Source: Terriglobia bacterium
GTDB lineage: Bacteria; Acidobacteriota; Terriglobia; Terriglobales; Acidobacteriaceae
Assembly (NCBI GenBank): GCA_020073015.1
Contig: JAIQFZ010000029.1
Location: 1 to 64,000, forward strand
Length of the DNA stretch: 64,000 nt
Direction of reading: 5' to 3'
The notes under the pieces were generated by a model. That model saw only the letters and a program-made list of their open reading frames with translations. It was not told the DNA's origin and searched no databases. The position numbers and the translations under genes were made by a program. Shown in pieces: positions 1-7,111 of the stretch (within the stretch, counting starts at the first letter, position 1; each line of letters begins with the position of its first letter).

Positions 1-104
1 CGCCGGTCGAGGTCTACCGCGACGTCGCGCTCGGCCCGGTGCACTCCCTCCTGCTCGAGCAGCTGTTCGGCGCGTGGCTTACGGAGAGCGATTTTCGACC
101 CTAG
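1..104 (+). CDS. 3' end of an unidentified gene (partial, foreign segment)
   Basis: An open frame enters from the window start (codons from base 3) and stops with TAG at 102-104. It ends in a plausible protein tail, [12 protein letters not shown] through TESDFRP. The codons are strongly G/C-ending, like the following dehydrogenase fragment and unlike the rest of the window. It lies 12 bases before the next start codon, so the two probably formed an operon in their source genome. I do not recognise the product; too little remains. It belongs to the segment left of the chimeric junction near 510. Confidence 0.45.
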   Translation, partial: PVEVYRDVALGPVHSLLLEQLFGAWLTESDFRP

Positions 105-116
105 TTTCCTGCCGGG

Positions 117-519
117 ATGACCGCACCGGAAGCCGCTGCTCCCAAAGTCGCCGTCATCGGCGCAGGCGCCATCGGCCGCGGATGGGCCGCGTTATGCGCG
201 TCCGCCGGCTGGCAATGCGCGCTCTTCGATACCGACGCCCGGGTATCGAACGCCGCCCTCGCCGAGATCGAGCGGCGCGCCCGCGCGCTGGCCGCGATGG
301 GACGCGCCCCCGCCGAGTCGGTCGAGCGGGGAGTCCGCCAACTCCGGATGGGGCGCTCGCTGCTCCACGCCTGCGGCGACGCGGACTGGATCATCGAGTC
401 GGTGCGGGAGGATCTGCACGCCAAGCAGCGCGTATTCGAGAACCTGGGCCAGATCGCGCGGCCGGAAGCGGTCATCACGTCGTCGTCGAGCGGCCTGCCC
501 ATCTCGGAGATCGCCGCCG
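117..519 (+). pseudogene. 3-hydroxyacyl-CoA dehydrogenase NAD-binding domain, 5' fragment cut by a chimeric junction
   Basis: The first ~134 residues form the Rossmann half of a 3-hydroxyacyl-CoA dehydrogenase (NAD-dependent oxidation of 3-hydroxyacyl-CoA in fatty-acid or aromatic degradation). The dinucleotide-binding motif [14 protein letters not shown] is at residues ~11-24, followed by the acidic FDTD at the end of strand beta-2 and a later [12 protein letters not shown] stretch typical of the family. After the Ala codons at ~519 the frame runs into the reverse complement of tuf and ends artificially at 548. The catalytic His/Glu domain is absent. Base composition is more GC-rich than the neighbouring tRNA region. 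Most likely this is a truncated gene from another molecule or organism joined during assembly; a genuine recombination is less likely. Confidence 0.75.
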
Positions 520-520
520 T
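509..520. other. Chimeric junction between a dehydrogenase gene and tuf
   Basis: The 12-base word gatcgccgccgt belongs both to the dehydrogenase reading frame (+) and, reversed, to the tuf codons for T-A-A-I (-). Left of it both strands make sense only as dehydrogenase; right of it only as EF-Tu. A shared word at the break fits a misassembly or chimeric read better than a biological fusion. tuf is often duplicated and is a common place for contigs to break. Confidence 0.75.
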
Positions 521-604
521 CAACGTCGTCTTCCCATGGTCGATATGACCAATCGTCCCTACGTTGCAGTGCGGCTTTGTGCGGTCAAATTTTTCCTTCG
601 CCAT
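510..604 (-). pseudogene. tuf: Elongation factor Tu, N-terminal fragment (truncated by the junction)
   Basis: The first ~32 codons encode a textbook EF-Tu start, [16 protein letters not shown] followed by [10 protein letters not shown], the P-loop (G1) that binds GTP. EF-Tu delivers aminoacyl-tRNA to the ribosome and is normally ~395 residues. Here the frame leaves the family after LTAAI, and the rest of the ORF-track entry down to 101 is antisense to the dehydrogenase. The gene is expected here: bacterial tuf commonly follows a Thr/Tyr/Gly/Thr tRNA operon, which lies just upstream on the same strand. The truncation is therefore probably an assembly artefact and the real gene complete. Confidence 0.85.
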
Positions 605-636
605 AAATTGCGTTTGCCTCGCTAATGATCAAAAGA

Positions 637-969
637 TCAGTAGTACTGATAAAGCTTGCTAAAGTTCGCCCGCAGGGCAGGCTCAACCTCCTCGATCTTC
701 GAGAGGTAGAACTCCCGCATCTGCGCCTGGTCCGAAACGGTCAGGGCCTCATACAGCGATCGCGCCGTTCCAGCCTTCGCGCCAGTGGCCGAATCGGTCA
801 CGTCGGCCCTTAGCACCGCATCCAGATTCCGGATGCGAATGTTGCGCCTGTCCAGCGCCTTCAAGTACTTCACGATTCGATCTGACGAGAACGTCTGTGC
901 GAGCGCGGCTTTCAAGTCGCCAAACTCGCGCTCTTTCTCGATCCTGATCGTGGCCTGCTCGAAACCCAT
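637..969 (-). CDS. Small hypothetical protein between tRNA-Gly and tuf
   Basis: A 110-residue soluble, charged protein (MGFEQATIRIEKEREFGD to SKLYQYY) that I do not recognise. It has no signal peptide or membrane segment, and its composition suggests a small alpha-helical protein. The ATG is only ~13 nt after the CCA end of tRNA-Gly and the stop is ~30 nt before the tuf start, so it would be co-transcribed in the tRNA-tuf operon and expressed after tRNA processing. The position suggests a translation-linked role, but that is only inference from context. Coding character (biased third positions, length, tight spacing) supports a real gene. Confidence 0.6.
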   Translation of the reverse strand: MGFEQATIRIEKEREFGDLKAALAQTFSSDRIVKYLKALDRRNIRIRNLDAVLRADVTDSATGAKAGTARSLYEALTVSDQAQMREFYLSKIEEVEPALRANFSKLYQYY

Positions 970-982
970 TGCTTTCAGATCC

Positions 983-1057
983 TGGAGCGGGAGACGGGAA
1001 TCGAACCCGCGACCAACAGCTTGGAAGGCTGTGACTCTACCACTGAGTTACTCCCGC
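983..1057 (-). tRNA. tRNA-Gly (TCC)
   Basis: Read on the minus strand the sequence folds as a cloverleaf: acceptor GCGGGAG/CTCCCGC, D-arm around CTCAGTGGTAGAG, anticodon arm CAGCCTTCCAAGCTG with anticodon TCC, T-arm GCGGGTTCGATTCCCGT. The 3' CCA is encoded. It is the last tRNA of the operon before the small ORF and tuf. Confidence 0.95.
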
Positions 1058-1188
1058 GAAAACCAGCTGTCAGCTCTCAGCCGTCAGCTCTCAGTAAAGC
1101 CTCAGCGGCTAAAGCCGCTCTGCTTTCGACTCCTTGCGGCCCAGCTAACGCCGGGCCCTTCCCAACCCCTTCCGCAAACCGCAAACTC

Positions 1189-1264
<76 letters not shown>

Positions 1265-1274
1265 CCGCAATCAC

Positions 1275-1445
1275 TCACTTCTCGCCGTCTGGATGCATTA
1301 CGTCCCGGCGCCGCACAATGGTTTTCACCGCGAACAGCGCCAGCACTAACAACGTGGCCAGACGAAGCTTGCCGTCAGAAATCGTCGTCCATGCCAGCAC
1401 TGCCAAAACTACGTACGCGGCGAGCGCCATTGCAAACCGGTTCAT
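1275..1445 (-). CDS. Small membrane protein encoded between tRNA-Tyr and tRNA-Thr
   Basis: A ~56-residue ORF starting MNRFAMALAAYVVL. The ORF track extends it to a GTG at 1460, but that lies inside the acceptor stem of tRNA-Tyr, so the ATG at 1445 is preferred. It has two short hydrophobic stretches (about residues 5-19 and 29-42) separated by a charged turn, and a basic/acidic tail RRRDVMHPDGEK. No family recognised. It fills nearly all of the space between two tRNAs, so it would be released by tRNA processing. No clear Shine-Dalgarno is visible, so coding status is moderately certain. Confidence 0.5.
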   Translation of the reverse strand: MNRFAMALAAYVVLAVLAWTTISDGKLRLATLLVLALFAVKTIVRRRDVMHPDGEK

Positions 1446-1452
1446 GAATCTC

Positions 1453-1540
1453 TGGTGCACAGGGGAGGATTCGAACCTCCGTACCTCCTGAGAGGGACAG
1501 ATTTACAGTCTGTTGGCTTTAACCACTCACCCACCTGTGC
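1453..1540 (-). tRNA. tRNA-Tyr (GTA)
   Basis: Minus-strand class II tRNA of 88 nt including CCA: acceptor GCACAGG/CCTGTGC, anticodon arm ACAGACTGTAAATCTGT (anticodon GTA), a long variable arm (CCCTCTCAGGAGGTAC) and T-arm GGAGGTTCGAATCCTCC. The long variable arm is expected for bacterial tRNA-Tyr. Confidence 0.95.
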
Positions 1541-1742
1541 AAATCCGAAAACACCCCGGACGCGCAAAACTCAACACAAACGCGACACAGCATTTCGCAA
1601 CTAAGGGAAACGAAATGCGGGAAACTCCCGCTTGTGACACCTACAACACGCCGGAAAATACTCTGATGGAGTGCGTTAGAATTCTTGCGCCGCTAGCACG
1701 CGTTTTCGCGCAAACCGCCGTTGTTTCCGGAAAACTGTTCTC

Positions 1743-1818
1743 TGGAGCTGGCGAAGGGATTCGAACCCCTGACCCTCTGATTACAAATCAGATGCTCTAC
1801 CGGCTGAGCTACGCCAGC
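1743..1818 (-). tRNA. tRNA-Thr (TGT)
   Basis: Minus-strand cloverleaf with acceptor GCTGGCG/CGCCAGC, D-arm AGCTCAGCCGGTAGAGC, anticodon arm TCTGATTTGTAATCAGA (anticodon TGT), T-arm AGGGGTTCGAATCCCTT, encoded CCA. It is the first gene of the tRNA-tuf operon, which parallels the E. coli thrU-tyrU-glyT-thrT-tufB order, except that Thr(GGT) and Gly(TCC) are swapped here. Confidence 0.95.
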
Positions 1819-1889
1819 AATGGGAAGATTGCATCCCGAAAGACACAATTCTTCCCTTGATCCCTTACGGAAGTCCGGGACAATTATTT

Positions 1890-1918
1890 AAGGTACCACA
1901 AGGGGTATTCACGTGCAA
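1890..1918 (-). promoter_or_regulatory. Candidate promoter of the tRNA-tuf operon
   Basis: On the minus strand TTGCAC (-35-like) is followed by a 17-base spacer and TACCTT (-10-like), about 70 nt upstream of tRNA-Thr(TGT). The spacing is ideal but the hexamers are not consensus. Position upstream of the first tRNA is the main support. Confidence 0.35.
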
Positions 1919-2081
1919 CCACTTGCCCCGCCACGAAGATCCGGGGTGCGTCCAGAGGGTCCCACCCAACCACTCCATGGCCGAAGCGCGCCTGGGAAGA
2001 GAATCCGACTGCGACTGAAGTGCTATCATACGAGAACTCTTCGCGTTTATAGCCGAGGAGCGCTGTACCTGCCGACACTCG

Positions 2082-3146
2082 ATGCGCATCCGACGCCGCC
2101 TTCCCCTCGTGCTCGCCGTCCTGGTGATTGCGGCTGCGGTGGCCCTGCTCGTAACCTTGCGCAAGCACGCTCCGCCCGAAGCGGCTCGCCTGCTCCCCGG
2201 CGCCGATGGCTTCCTCTACGTCAATCTGAAATGGATTCGAACCTTCAATGCGACCGGGCAATTGCCGCCGGTTTCGCGGGAGCCGGACTATCAGAAGTTT
2301 GTCGAGGAAACGGGCCTCCAGTTCGAACGCGATCTGGACGAAGCCGCCTTTGCCGTACACTACCCGCAAAGTTGGGGCGACGGAACCGGCGGATCCGCCC
2401 CGGAACCCCGCTTTTCGGAGGTCTTCGTCGGGAAAATCGATTCCGCTCGCCTGACCGCATATCTCAAGAAGCTTTCTTCGACCGTCGACGATTACCACGG
2501 GTTCGAGATCTATAACATCCCTCGCGAAGACCGCATCGTTCGCGTTGTCATTCTTTCTTACAATACTGTCGCGGCTTCAAACCATCCCGACCCCAGCGTC
2601 ATTCGCGGTGTACTCGATCGCTCCCGCAAGCTGGCCTCGCCGTTTGGCGGACCTTCCTTGCTGCGCCGGTACTACAAGAAAGTCCCCCTGGCGAGTCTGG
2701 CGTTTGCGATCCTGCGCGTGAAGCCCACGGAGATGATCTCTCCCGGTGTCGGCAGCTGGTCACTTCTTTTTCCCAAACCCGCCGTAGCGGTCGTCTCCGC
2801 GCGCTACCTCCGCGCACTCCACCTGAGAGCGGAAGCCTTTACCAACAGCGAGTCCGATGCGCAGGCCATCACCGAAAAGGTGAGCGCCTTCCTCAGCGTT
2901 TTCCACGCTGCCGAGGGGAGTGTCGGCACACAGGGCACCGACGCCGACGTCAAGACATTCTTCGACAGCCTCAAGGTCGAACGTGCCGGCGACCGCGCCG
3001 TGCTGACTGCGACCGTGCCTCCCGGATTCATCAAGAAAGCTCTGAGCGAGGCGCCGCCCGAACCCGCCGTGCCGACTCCACCGGCGACGATACCAGGGCC
3101 CCCTAAGGAACCGACATCGAAAAAACCTCAACGCGTGAAGCCTTAA
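2082..3146 (+). CDS. Secreted or membrane-anchored hypothetical protein
   Basis: A 354-residue protein with a basic N-terminus (MRIRRR) and one hydrophobic segment at residues ~7-26, so probably anchored in the inner membrane with the body in the periplasm. The body has recognisable secondary-structure-rich stretches (LLPGADGFLYVNLKW near 37-51; VFVGKIDSARLTAYLKKL near 114-131). It ends in a proline-rich, then basic tail. The layout resembles acidobacterial hypothetical proteins that look like DUF3352-type periplasmic proteins, but I cannot assign a function. It is transcribed away from the tRNA operon. Confidence 0.75.
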   Translation: MRIRRRLPLVLAVLVIAAAVALLVTLRKHAPPEAARLLPGADGFLYVNLKWIRTFNATGQLPPVSREPDYQKFVEETGLQFERDLDEAAFAVHYPQSWGDGTGGSAPEPRFSEVFVGKIDSARLTAYLKKLSSTVDDYHGFEIYNIPREDRIVRVVILSYNTVAASNHPDPSVIRGVLDRSRKLASPFGGPSLLRRYYKKVPLASLAFAILRVKPTEMISPGVGSWSLLFPKPAVAVVSARYLRALHLRAEAFTNSESDAQAITEKVSAFLSVFHAAEGSVGTQGTDADVKTFFDSLKVERAGDRAVLTATVPPGFIKKALSEAPPEPAVPTPPATIPGPPKEPTSKKPQRVKP

Positions 3147-3182
3147 CAGGTTGCGGAGAAACCAAGTCGACGGCCCGAGGCA

Positions 3183-3250
3183 AACCTCCGCGGCTAAAGC
3201 CGGCGATGATTTTGCGGCAGTTGCGGCACGACTGAAGTCGTGCCCTTCCC
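3183..3250. repeat. GGCTAAAGCC / ACGACTGAAGTCGT hairpin repeat (family H)
   Basis: Two adjacent imperfect palindromes, gcggctaaagccggc and ggcacgactgaagtcgtgcc, sit between two + strand genes. The first is shared with 1085-1110 and a related GGCTTCAGCC form occurs at 29590 and inside the dinG-like gene at 19134. It could act as a transcript-end hairpin, but there is no T-tract. Confidence 0.55.
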
Positions 3251-3381
3251 AAAACCCGGCTGACGATGGAGTTTTCCCGCCGCCTGTTAAGACAGGATTA
3301 AGGAGAAGGCCCGGGGAAATGCTGTAACAATCCTGCCCTTTTAGGCATCTTGTTAAAGGAGCGGAAGAGCTGTCCGCTCGT

Positions 3382-3387
3382 TACAAT
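3382..3387 (+). promoter_or_regulatory. -10-like box TACAAT eight bases before the ccdA start
   Basis: TACAAT lies 8 nt upstream of the ATG with no Shine-Dalgarno in between, a layout expected for a leaderless transcript. The same TAnnnT box at 6-9 nt precedes several other starts in this window (see findings). No good -35 box is visible at 17 nt. Confidence 0.35.
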
Positions 3388-3395
3388 AGAACCTC

Positions 3396-4118
3396 ATGCA
3401 CAACTTGCCATTACCGGCAGCAGTGTTTGTGGCGGGACTGATCTCTTTCCTGTCACCCTGCGTCCTCCCACTCGTGCCCGGATACGTTTCGTTGATCTCC
3501 GGCGTGGGTGTCGAGGAATTGAAGGCCCAGGAAGGGCAATTGTTCCGGAAAGTGATGTTGAATTCGGCCGCCTTCATCATCGGCTTCAGCATCGTCTTCA
3601 TCACGCTGGGCGCGATTTCGACGGAAGTCGGGCAGTTCCTGGCGATGTACAAGTCGCTGCTCGCCCGGGTCGCCGGCGCGGTGATCATTATCTTCGGGCT
3701 TCACTTGACCGGAATTTTCCAGATCAAGGCTCTGCTCGCCGATACTCGCCTGCACAGCCTGAAGGGGAGTTCCTCAGCCTGGGGCGCTTTTGTGATTGGC
3801 TTTGCCTTCGCCTTTGGCTGGACACCGTGCGTAGGGCCAATTCTGGCCGTCGTGCTCGGCTTCGCCGCCGCGCAGGACACAGTCTGGAAAGGCATTTTTC
3901 TTCTCGCCATCTACTCGGCAGGACTGGCCGTACCGTTCCTGCTGACATCGCTCGGCATTGAACGCTTTCTCAAGTTTTACAACCGGTTCAAGTTCCACAT
4001 GCACGCTGTCGAAGTTGCCTCCGGAGTGTTGCTGATCTTCCTCGGCGGACTGCTGGTGCTGGGACGCTTCACGATGATTTCCGGCTACTTTGCGTTCTTG
4101 AACCGCTTTGCTTTGTAG
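3396..4118 (+). CDS. ccdA: CcdA/DsbD-type transmembrane thiol-electron transporter
   Basis: A 240-residue integral membrane protein of the DsbD/CcdA family, which carries electrons from cytoplasmic thioredoxin across the inner membrane to periplasmic thiol proteins. About six hydrophobic helices are visible. The redox cysteines sit in the expected places: C22 in LSPCVLPL (helix 1) and C145 in FGWTPCVGP (helix 4). Length matches stand-alone CcdA rather than full DsbD. The next gene (thioredoxin-like) starts 14 nt downstream and a DsbD-alpha-like gene follows, so the three genes together look like the domains of DsbD split apart. Confidence 0.9.
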   Translation: MHNLPLPAAVFVAGLISFLSPCVLPLVPGYVSLISGVGVEELKAQEGQLFRKVMLNSAAFIIGFSIVFITLGAISTEVGQFLAMYKSLLARVAGAVIIIFGLHLTGIFQIKALLADTRLHSLKGSSSAWGAFVIGFAFAFGWTPCVGPILAVVLGFAAAQDTVWKGIFLLAIYSAGLAVPFLLTSLGIERFLKFYNRFKFHMHAVEVASGVLLIFLGGLLVLGRFTMISGYFAFLNRFAL

Positions 4119-4132
4119 GAGTCGAAATTCCA

Positions 4133-4693
4133 GTGAAAAGAAATCCTCTCATCCTGGTATTCATCGCAGCCGTCGTCGCGGCCATGTTGTTCGCCGGGAT
4201 TCACATTGCCAGGAAGAACCACGCTGGCGGAGTTGCGCCCGGACAACTGATCGGGCAGACCGCTCCCGACTTCGAGTTGCAGTCGCTCGAAGGCAAGAGC
4301 GTCAAGCTCTCCGATTTCCGCGGTAAGGCCGTTTTGCTCAATTTCTGGGCGACCTACTGCGGCCCCTGCAAAATCGAGATGCCCTGGTTCGTCGAGCTGC
4401 AAAAAGAATACGGGCCGCAGGGATTCCAGATTGTCGGGGTGGCCATGGACGACGCCAGCAGCGAGGACATCGCCAAGTTCGCCAAGGAAATGGGAGTGAA
4501 CTACCCGATCCTGCTCGGCAAGGAATCCGTCGGCCAGAGCTATGGCGGTGTCGGCGTGCTGCCGACCACGTTCTTTGTCGATCGCGACGGTAAGATCACC
4601 GATCGTGAGTTCGGTCTGCAGAGCCGCAGCGTATTTGTCGCCAACATCAAGAAAGCCCTGAGCCAGGGCCAGGCGGTACAGGCTCGTAGGTAA
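4133..4693 (+). CDS. TlpA/ResA-type membrane-anchored thioredoxin
   Basis: A 186-residue AhpC/TSA-TlpA family thiol-disulfide oxidoreductase. Residues ~5-22 form an N-terminal signal anchor, so the catalytic domain faces the periplasm. The active site is C76-G-P-C79 in FWATYCGPCKIEMPW, and the cis-proline loop is GVLPTTFFVD. The start is GTG at 4133, with an AGGAG overlapping the ccdA stop codon, so the two genes are translationally close. Likely role: reducing apocytochrome c or other periplasmic disulfides with electrons from CcdA. No gene symbol is given because ResA, TlpA and CcmG cannot be told apart from sequence alone. Confidence 0.9.
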   Translation: MKRNPLILVFIAAVVAAMLFAGIHIARKNHAGGVAPGQLIGQTAPDFELQSLEGKSVKLSDFRGKAVLLNFWATYCGPCKIEMPWFVELQKEYGPQGFQIVGVAMDDASSEDIAKFAKEMGVNYPILLGKESVGQSYGGVGVLPTTFFVDRDGKITDREFGLQSRSVFVANIKKALSQGQAVQARR

Positions 4694-4732
4694 CCTCGAT
4701 CGGCGGGCCGAACTGCGGTACCCTAGCAACCG

Positions 4733-5269
4733 ATGAGACAAACTCCGGCGATCGGGCTTCTTCTGCTTTCCGCCTTCTTGTACGGGCAGGATGGACACGG
4801 CCCGACGGGGCCAGTGGTGAAGATGGCTCCCGCACCACTGGTTACCGTCAGACAGGGTAAAGCCGCCACCGTACCGCTCTCGTTCCGCGTTTCCAGCGGT
4901 TATCACATTAATTCGAACCGCCCCAAATCAGAGTTCCTGATCCCCACCATACTCAAGATCGATGCCATCACTGACATCGTCATCGGCAAAACCACGTACC
5001 CGGACGGCCGGGATATGAGCTTCGCCTTCGCGCCCGACGAAAAGCTCAACGTGTACACTGGCGATTTCGAGGTGGATGTTCTGGTACGCCCCCTGCACAC
5101 CGTTCAGGTTGGAAAGTACGTTGTCCGAGGGATTCTGAAATACCAGGCCTGTGATAACGCCGCCTGCTACCCGCCCAAACAGCTTCCTGTCAGTTTTGAC
5201 GTGAGAATCGCGAAGGCTCCGCCTGCTCCACGCAAGAATCCCGCGCAAAGTCCGCACGCCCACCGATAA
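4733..5269 (+). CDS. Stand-alone DsbD alpha-like periplasmic domain
   Basis: A 178-residue secreted protein: signal peptide ~1-19 (MRQTPAIGLLLLSAFLYGQ), then an immunoglobulin-like domain resembling the N-terminal (alpha) domain of DsbD. The motif KYQACDNAACYPP carries C140 and C145, equivalent to the redox cysteine pair of DsbD-alpha, which hands electrons to substrates. It ends in a Pro/His-rich tail. It follows ccdA and the TlpA-like gene by 39 nt. TACCCT lies 8 nt before the ATG with no ribosome site between, so it might also be transcribed separately. Function is inferred from the motif and from the gene context. Confidence 0.8.
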   Translation: MRQTPAIGLLLLSAFLYGQDGHGPTGPVVKMAPAPLVTVRQGKAATVPLSFRVSSGYHINSNRPKSEFLIPTILKIDAITDIVIGKTTYPDGRDMSFAFAPDEKLNVYTGDFEVDVLVRPLHTVQVGKYVVRGILKYQACDNAACYPPKQLPVSFDVRIAKAPPAPRKNPAQSPHAHR

Positions 5270-5283
5270 CGGCAGCGCATGCG

Positions 5284-5703
5284 TCAGCGCGGCAGAGATC
5301 GAACTTCGTCGAGCTGCCGCGTGAGCGTACCGATCCTGGCTTCCAGTACATTGCGAATCGAGAGCATCCCCAGCAGGCGGCCATCATCGTCCACAATCGG
5401 CAGGTGCCGGTAATGACGTTCCAGCATGGTCGCCACCGCTTCGCTGGGAGTGGTCGCGCGCGTCGCCATCTCGACCGGAGTGGTCATCACTTCGCGCACC
5501 GGGGTGTTGCCCGGATCGCGCTGGCTCAACGACAGGCGCCGCAGCACATCCCGTTCCGTAAAAATCCCTGCCACACGTTGCTCTTCATCGAGGACCGCGA
5601 CCGCTCCGACGTGCCGGTCCAGCATGGTCCGGATGGCCTGTTCCGCCGTAGTCTCCACTCGAACGACCGCAGCTTCGGTGTCGCACATCTCCAGCAGGTT
5701 CAT
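5284..5703 (-). CDS. Tandem CBS-domain protein
   Basis: 139 residues with two CBS domains (~1-60 and ~70-122), a regulatory module that usually binds adenine nucleotides. Typical stretches are VGAVAVLDEEQRVAGIFTERD in the first and RHLPIVDDDGRLLGMLSIRN in the second. A helical tail follows. The start is taken as ATG at 5703, directly behind a strong GAGGTGAT ribosome site that overlaps the stop of the amidohydrolase gene. The longer ORF-track start at 5748 is unnecessary. Close coupling implies co-expression, but no shared pathway is obvious. Confidence 0.85.
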   Translation of the reverse strand: MNLLEMCDTEAAVVRVETTAEQAIRTMLDRHVGAVAVLDEEQRVAGIFTERDVLRRLSLSQRDPGNTPVREVMTTPVEMATRATTPSEAVATMLERHYRHLPIVDDDGRLLGMLSIRNVLEARIGTLTRQLDEVRSLPR

Positions 5704-5707
5704 GCCA

Positions 5708-7039
5708 TCACCTCTTCGCCCCAAAATCGTTTTTGAACACCTTGCCATCCTTCATGACAAAACCGACATTCTCTAGGTTCTTGACGTCCGCCAGCGGGTC
5801 GCCCGCTACCGCCACGATATCCGCATAAGCGCCGGGCGCGATCACACCGATCTGTCCTTTCATATCGAGCAGTCCCGCTGCCCGTACCGTTGCGCTCTGA
5901 ATGGCCTGCATCGGTGACATGCCGAATTCCACCATGCGCGGGAATTCCTGCGCGATCGGTTCCGTCCACGGAATCCCTCCCATGTCAGTCCCAAACGCAA
6001 TCTTCACCCCCGCCTTCAGTGCCTTGCGGAACGATTCCTCATGCGCCGAGGCGCGCATGCGGTCCCGTTGCCCTGCCGGAGAATCAGCCGGCGCCCAATC
6101 GGTGTAATACACGCTCAGCGTCGGACAGAGCCATGTGCCCTGCTTCACCATCTGCGCAACCTGCGCGTCGGTCAGCACCAGGCCATGCTCGATCGAGTCG
6201 CAGCCCCCATCGAGCGCGCGCTGCATGCCTTCACCGCTATAAGCGTGGCAGGCAACTTTTTTCCCCCAGCCATGAGTTTCGTCCACGATTGCGCGCAGCT
6301 CGTCTAAAGTCAGTGTCGGCTGCGACATCAGTTCCCCATTCGTGCCAACCCATGAACGATGCGTCATGTACACCTTGATCAAGTCGGCGCCGTGGTCAAG
6401 CTGTTCGCGCGCGGCCTTCCGCGCCTCGACCGGGCCATCGATGATCTGAACGCCCTTGGGCACTTCGATCTCCGGCGCGTACCCTTCCAACGGATATCCA
6501 CCGGTCGTCGAAATTGCGCGTGTCGATACAAACAGACGCGGACCGGGAATGTATCCACCCTCAATCGCCTGCTTGATGCCAACGTCCCCGTAGCCTGCAC
6601 CTTCCGTTTCCATGTCGCGCAGGGTCGTGAAACCCTGTTCCAACGCGCGCCGCACCGAAACCGTAGCCCGCGCCGCCCGGAATGCCAGGGAATGCTTGAG
6701 CAACTGAATGTCGTATCCGCCCTGCGCGGGGTCTTCGCCTTGCAGGAAAATGTGCGTGTGAGCGTCGATCAGGCCTGGAAGAACAGTGGCTTGGGAAAGA
6801 TCGATGATCTCAGCAAAAGCCGGAAGGCGGGCGACAGCTGCATCGGAGACCTCGACAATCCGATTTCCGCGAATAATCACGACCTGATTGCGACGAGGCG
6901 AGCTGGAGTCTCCGTCAATCAGAACGCCAGCCCGGATGACACGCACCGAACCCACAGCTTGGAGCACCGGCCCCTCACTCTGAGCCCGGCTCAAGGCAGC
7001 CAGACAAACGACGCTCAGCAACCCAATCCAGCGCTTCAC
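5708..7039 (-). CDS. Secreted metal-dependent amidohydrolase (imidazolonepropionase/prolidase-like)
   Basis: A 443-residue amidohydrolase-superfamily enzyme. The GTG start at 7039 follows GGAGG and gives a clean signal peptide (KRWIGLLSVVCLAALSRA), so it is exported. Metal-site motifs are present: LIDAHTHIF (HxH), the VACHAYSGEG and SIEHG histidines, and the FGTDMGG aspartate. This subgroup (Xaa-Pro dipeptidase-like) typically cleaves N-acyl amino acids or dipeptides; the real substrate cannot be read from sequence. The downstream CBS gene overlaps its stop region. Confidence 0.85.
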   Translation of the reverse strand: MKRWIGLLSVVCLAALSRAQSEGPVLQAVGSVRVIRAGVLIDGDSSSPRRNQVVIIRGNRIVEVSDAAVARLPAFAEIIDLSQATVLPGLIDAHTHIFLQGEDPAQGGYDIQLLKHSLAFRAARATVSVRRALEQGFTTLRDMETEGAGYGDVGIKQAIEGGYIPGPRLFVSTRAISTTGGYPLEGYAPEIEVPKGVQIIDGPVEARKAAREQLDHGADLIKVYMTHRSWVGTNGELMSQPTLTLDELRAIVDETHGWGKKVACHAYSGEGMQRALDGGCDSIEHGLVLTDAQVAQMVKQGTWLCPTLSVYYTDWAPADSPAGQRDRMRASAHEESFRKALKAGVKIAFGTDMGGIPWTEPIAQEFPRMVEFGMSPMQAIQSATVRAAGLLDMKGQIGVIAPGAYADIVAVAGDPLADVKNLENVGFVMKDGKVFKNDFGAKR

Positions 7040-7111
7040 CAGCGACCTCCAGGAAAGGCTGGATTGTACTCCGGAGGGCACCCGCGCGCGCCAAAAAAGT
7101 CGAGAGGAACT

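Noticed and set aside
101-509. Reading the whole 101-604 minus ORF as an unusual EF-Tu
   Set aside because: Only the first ~32 codons are EF-Tu; the rest is antisense to the dehydrogenase across a chimeric junction.
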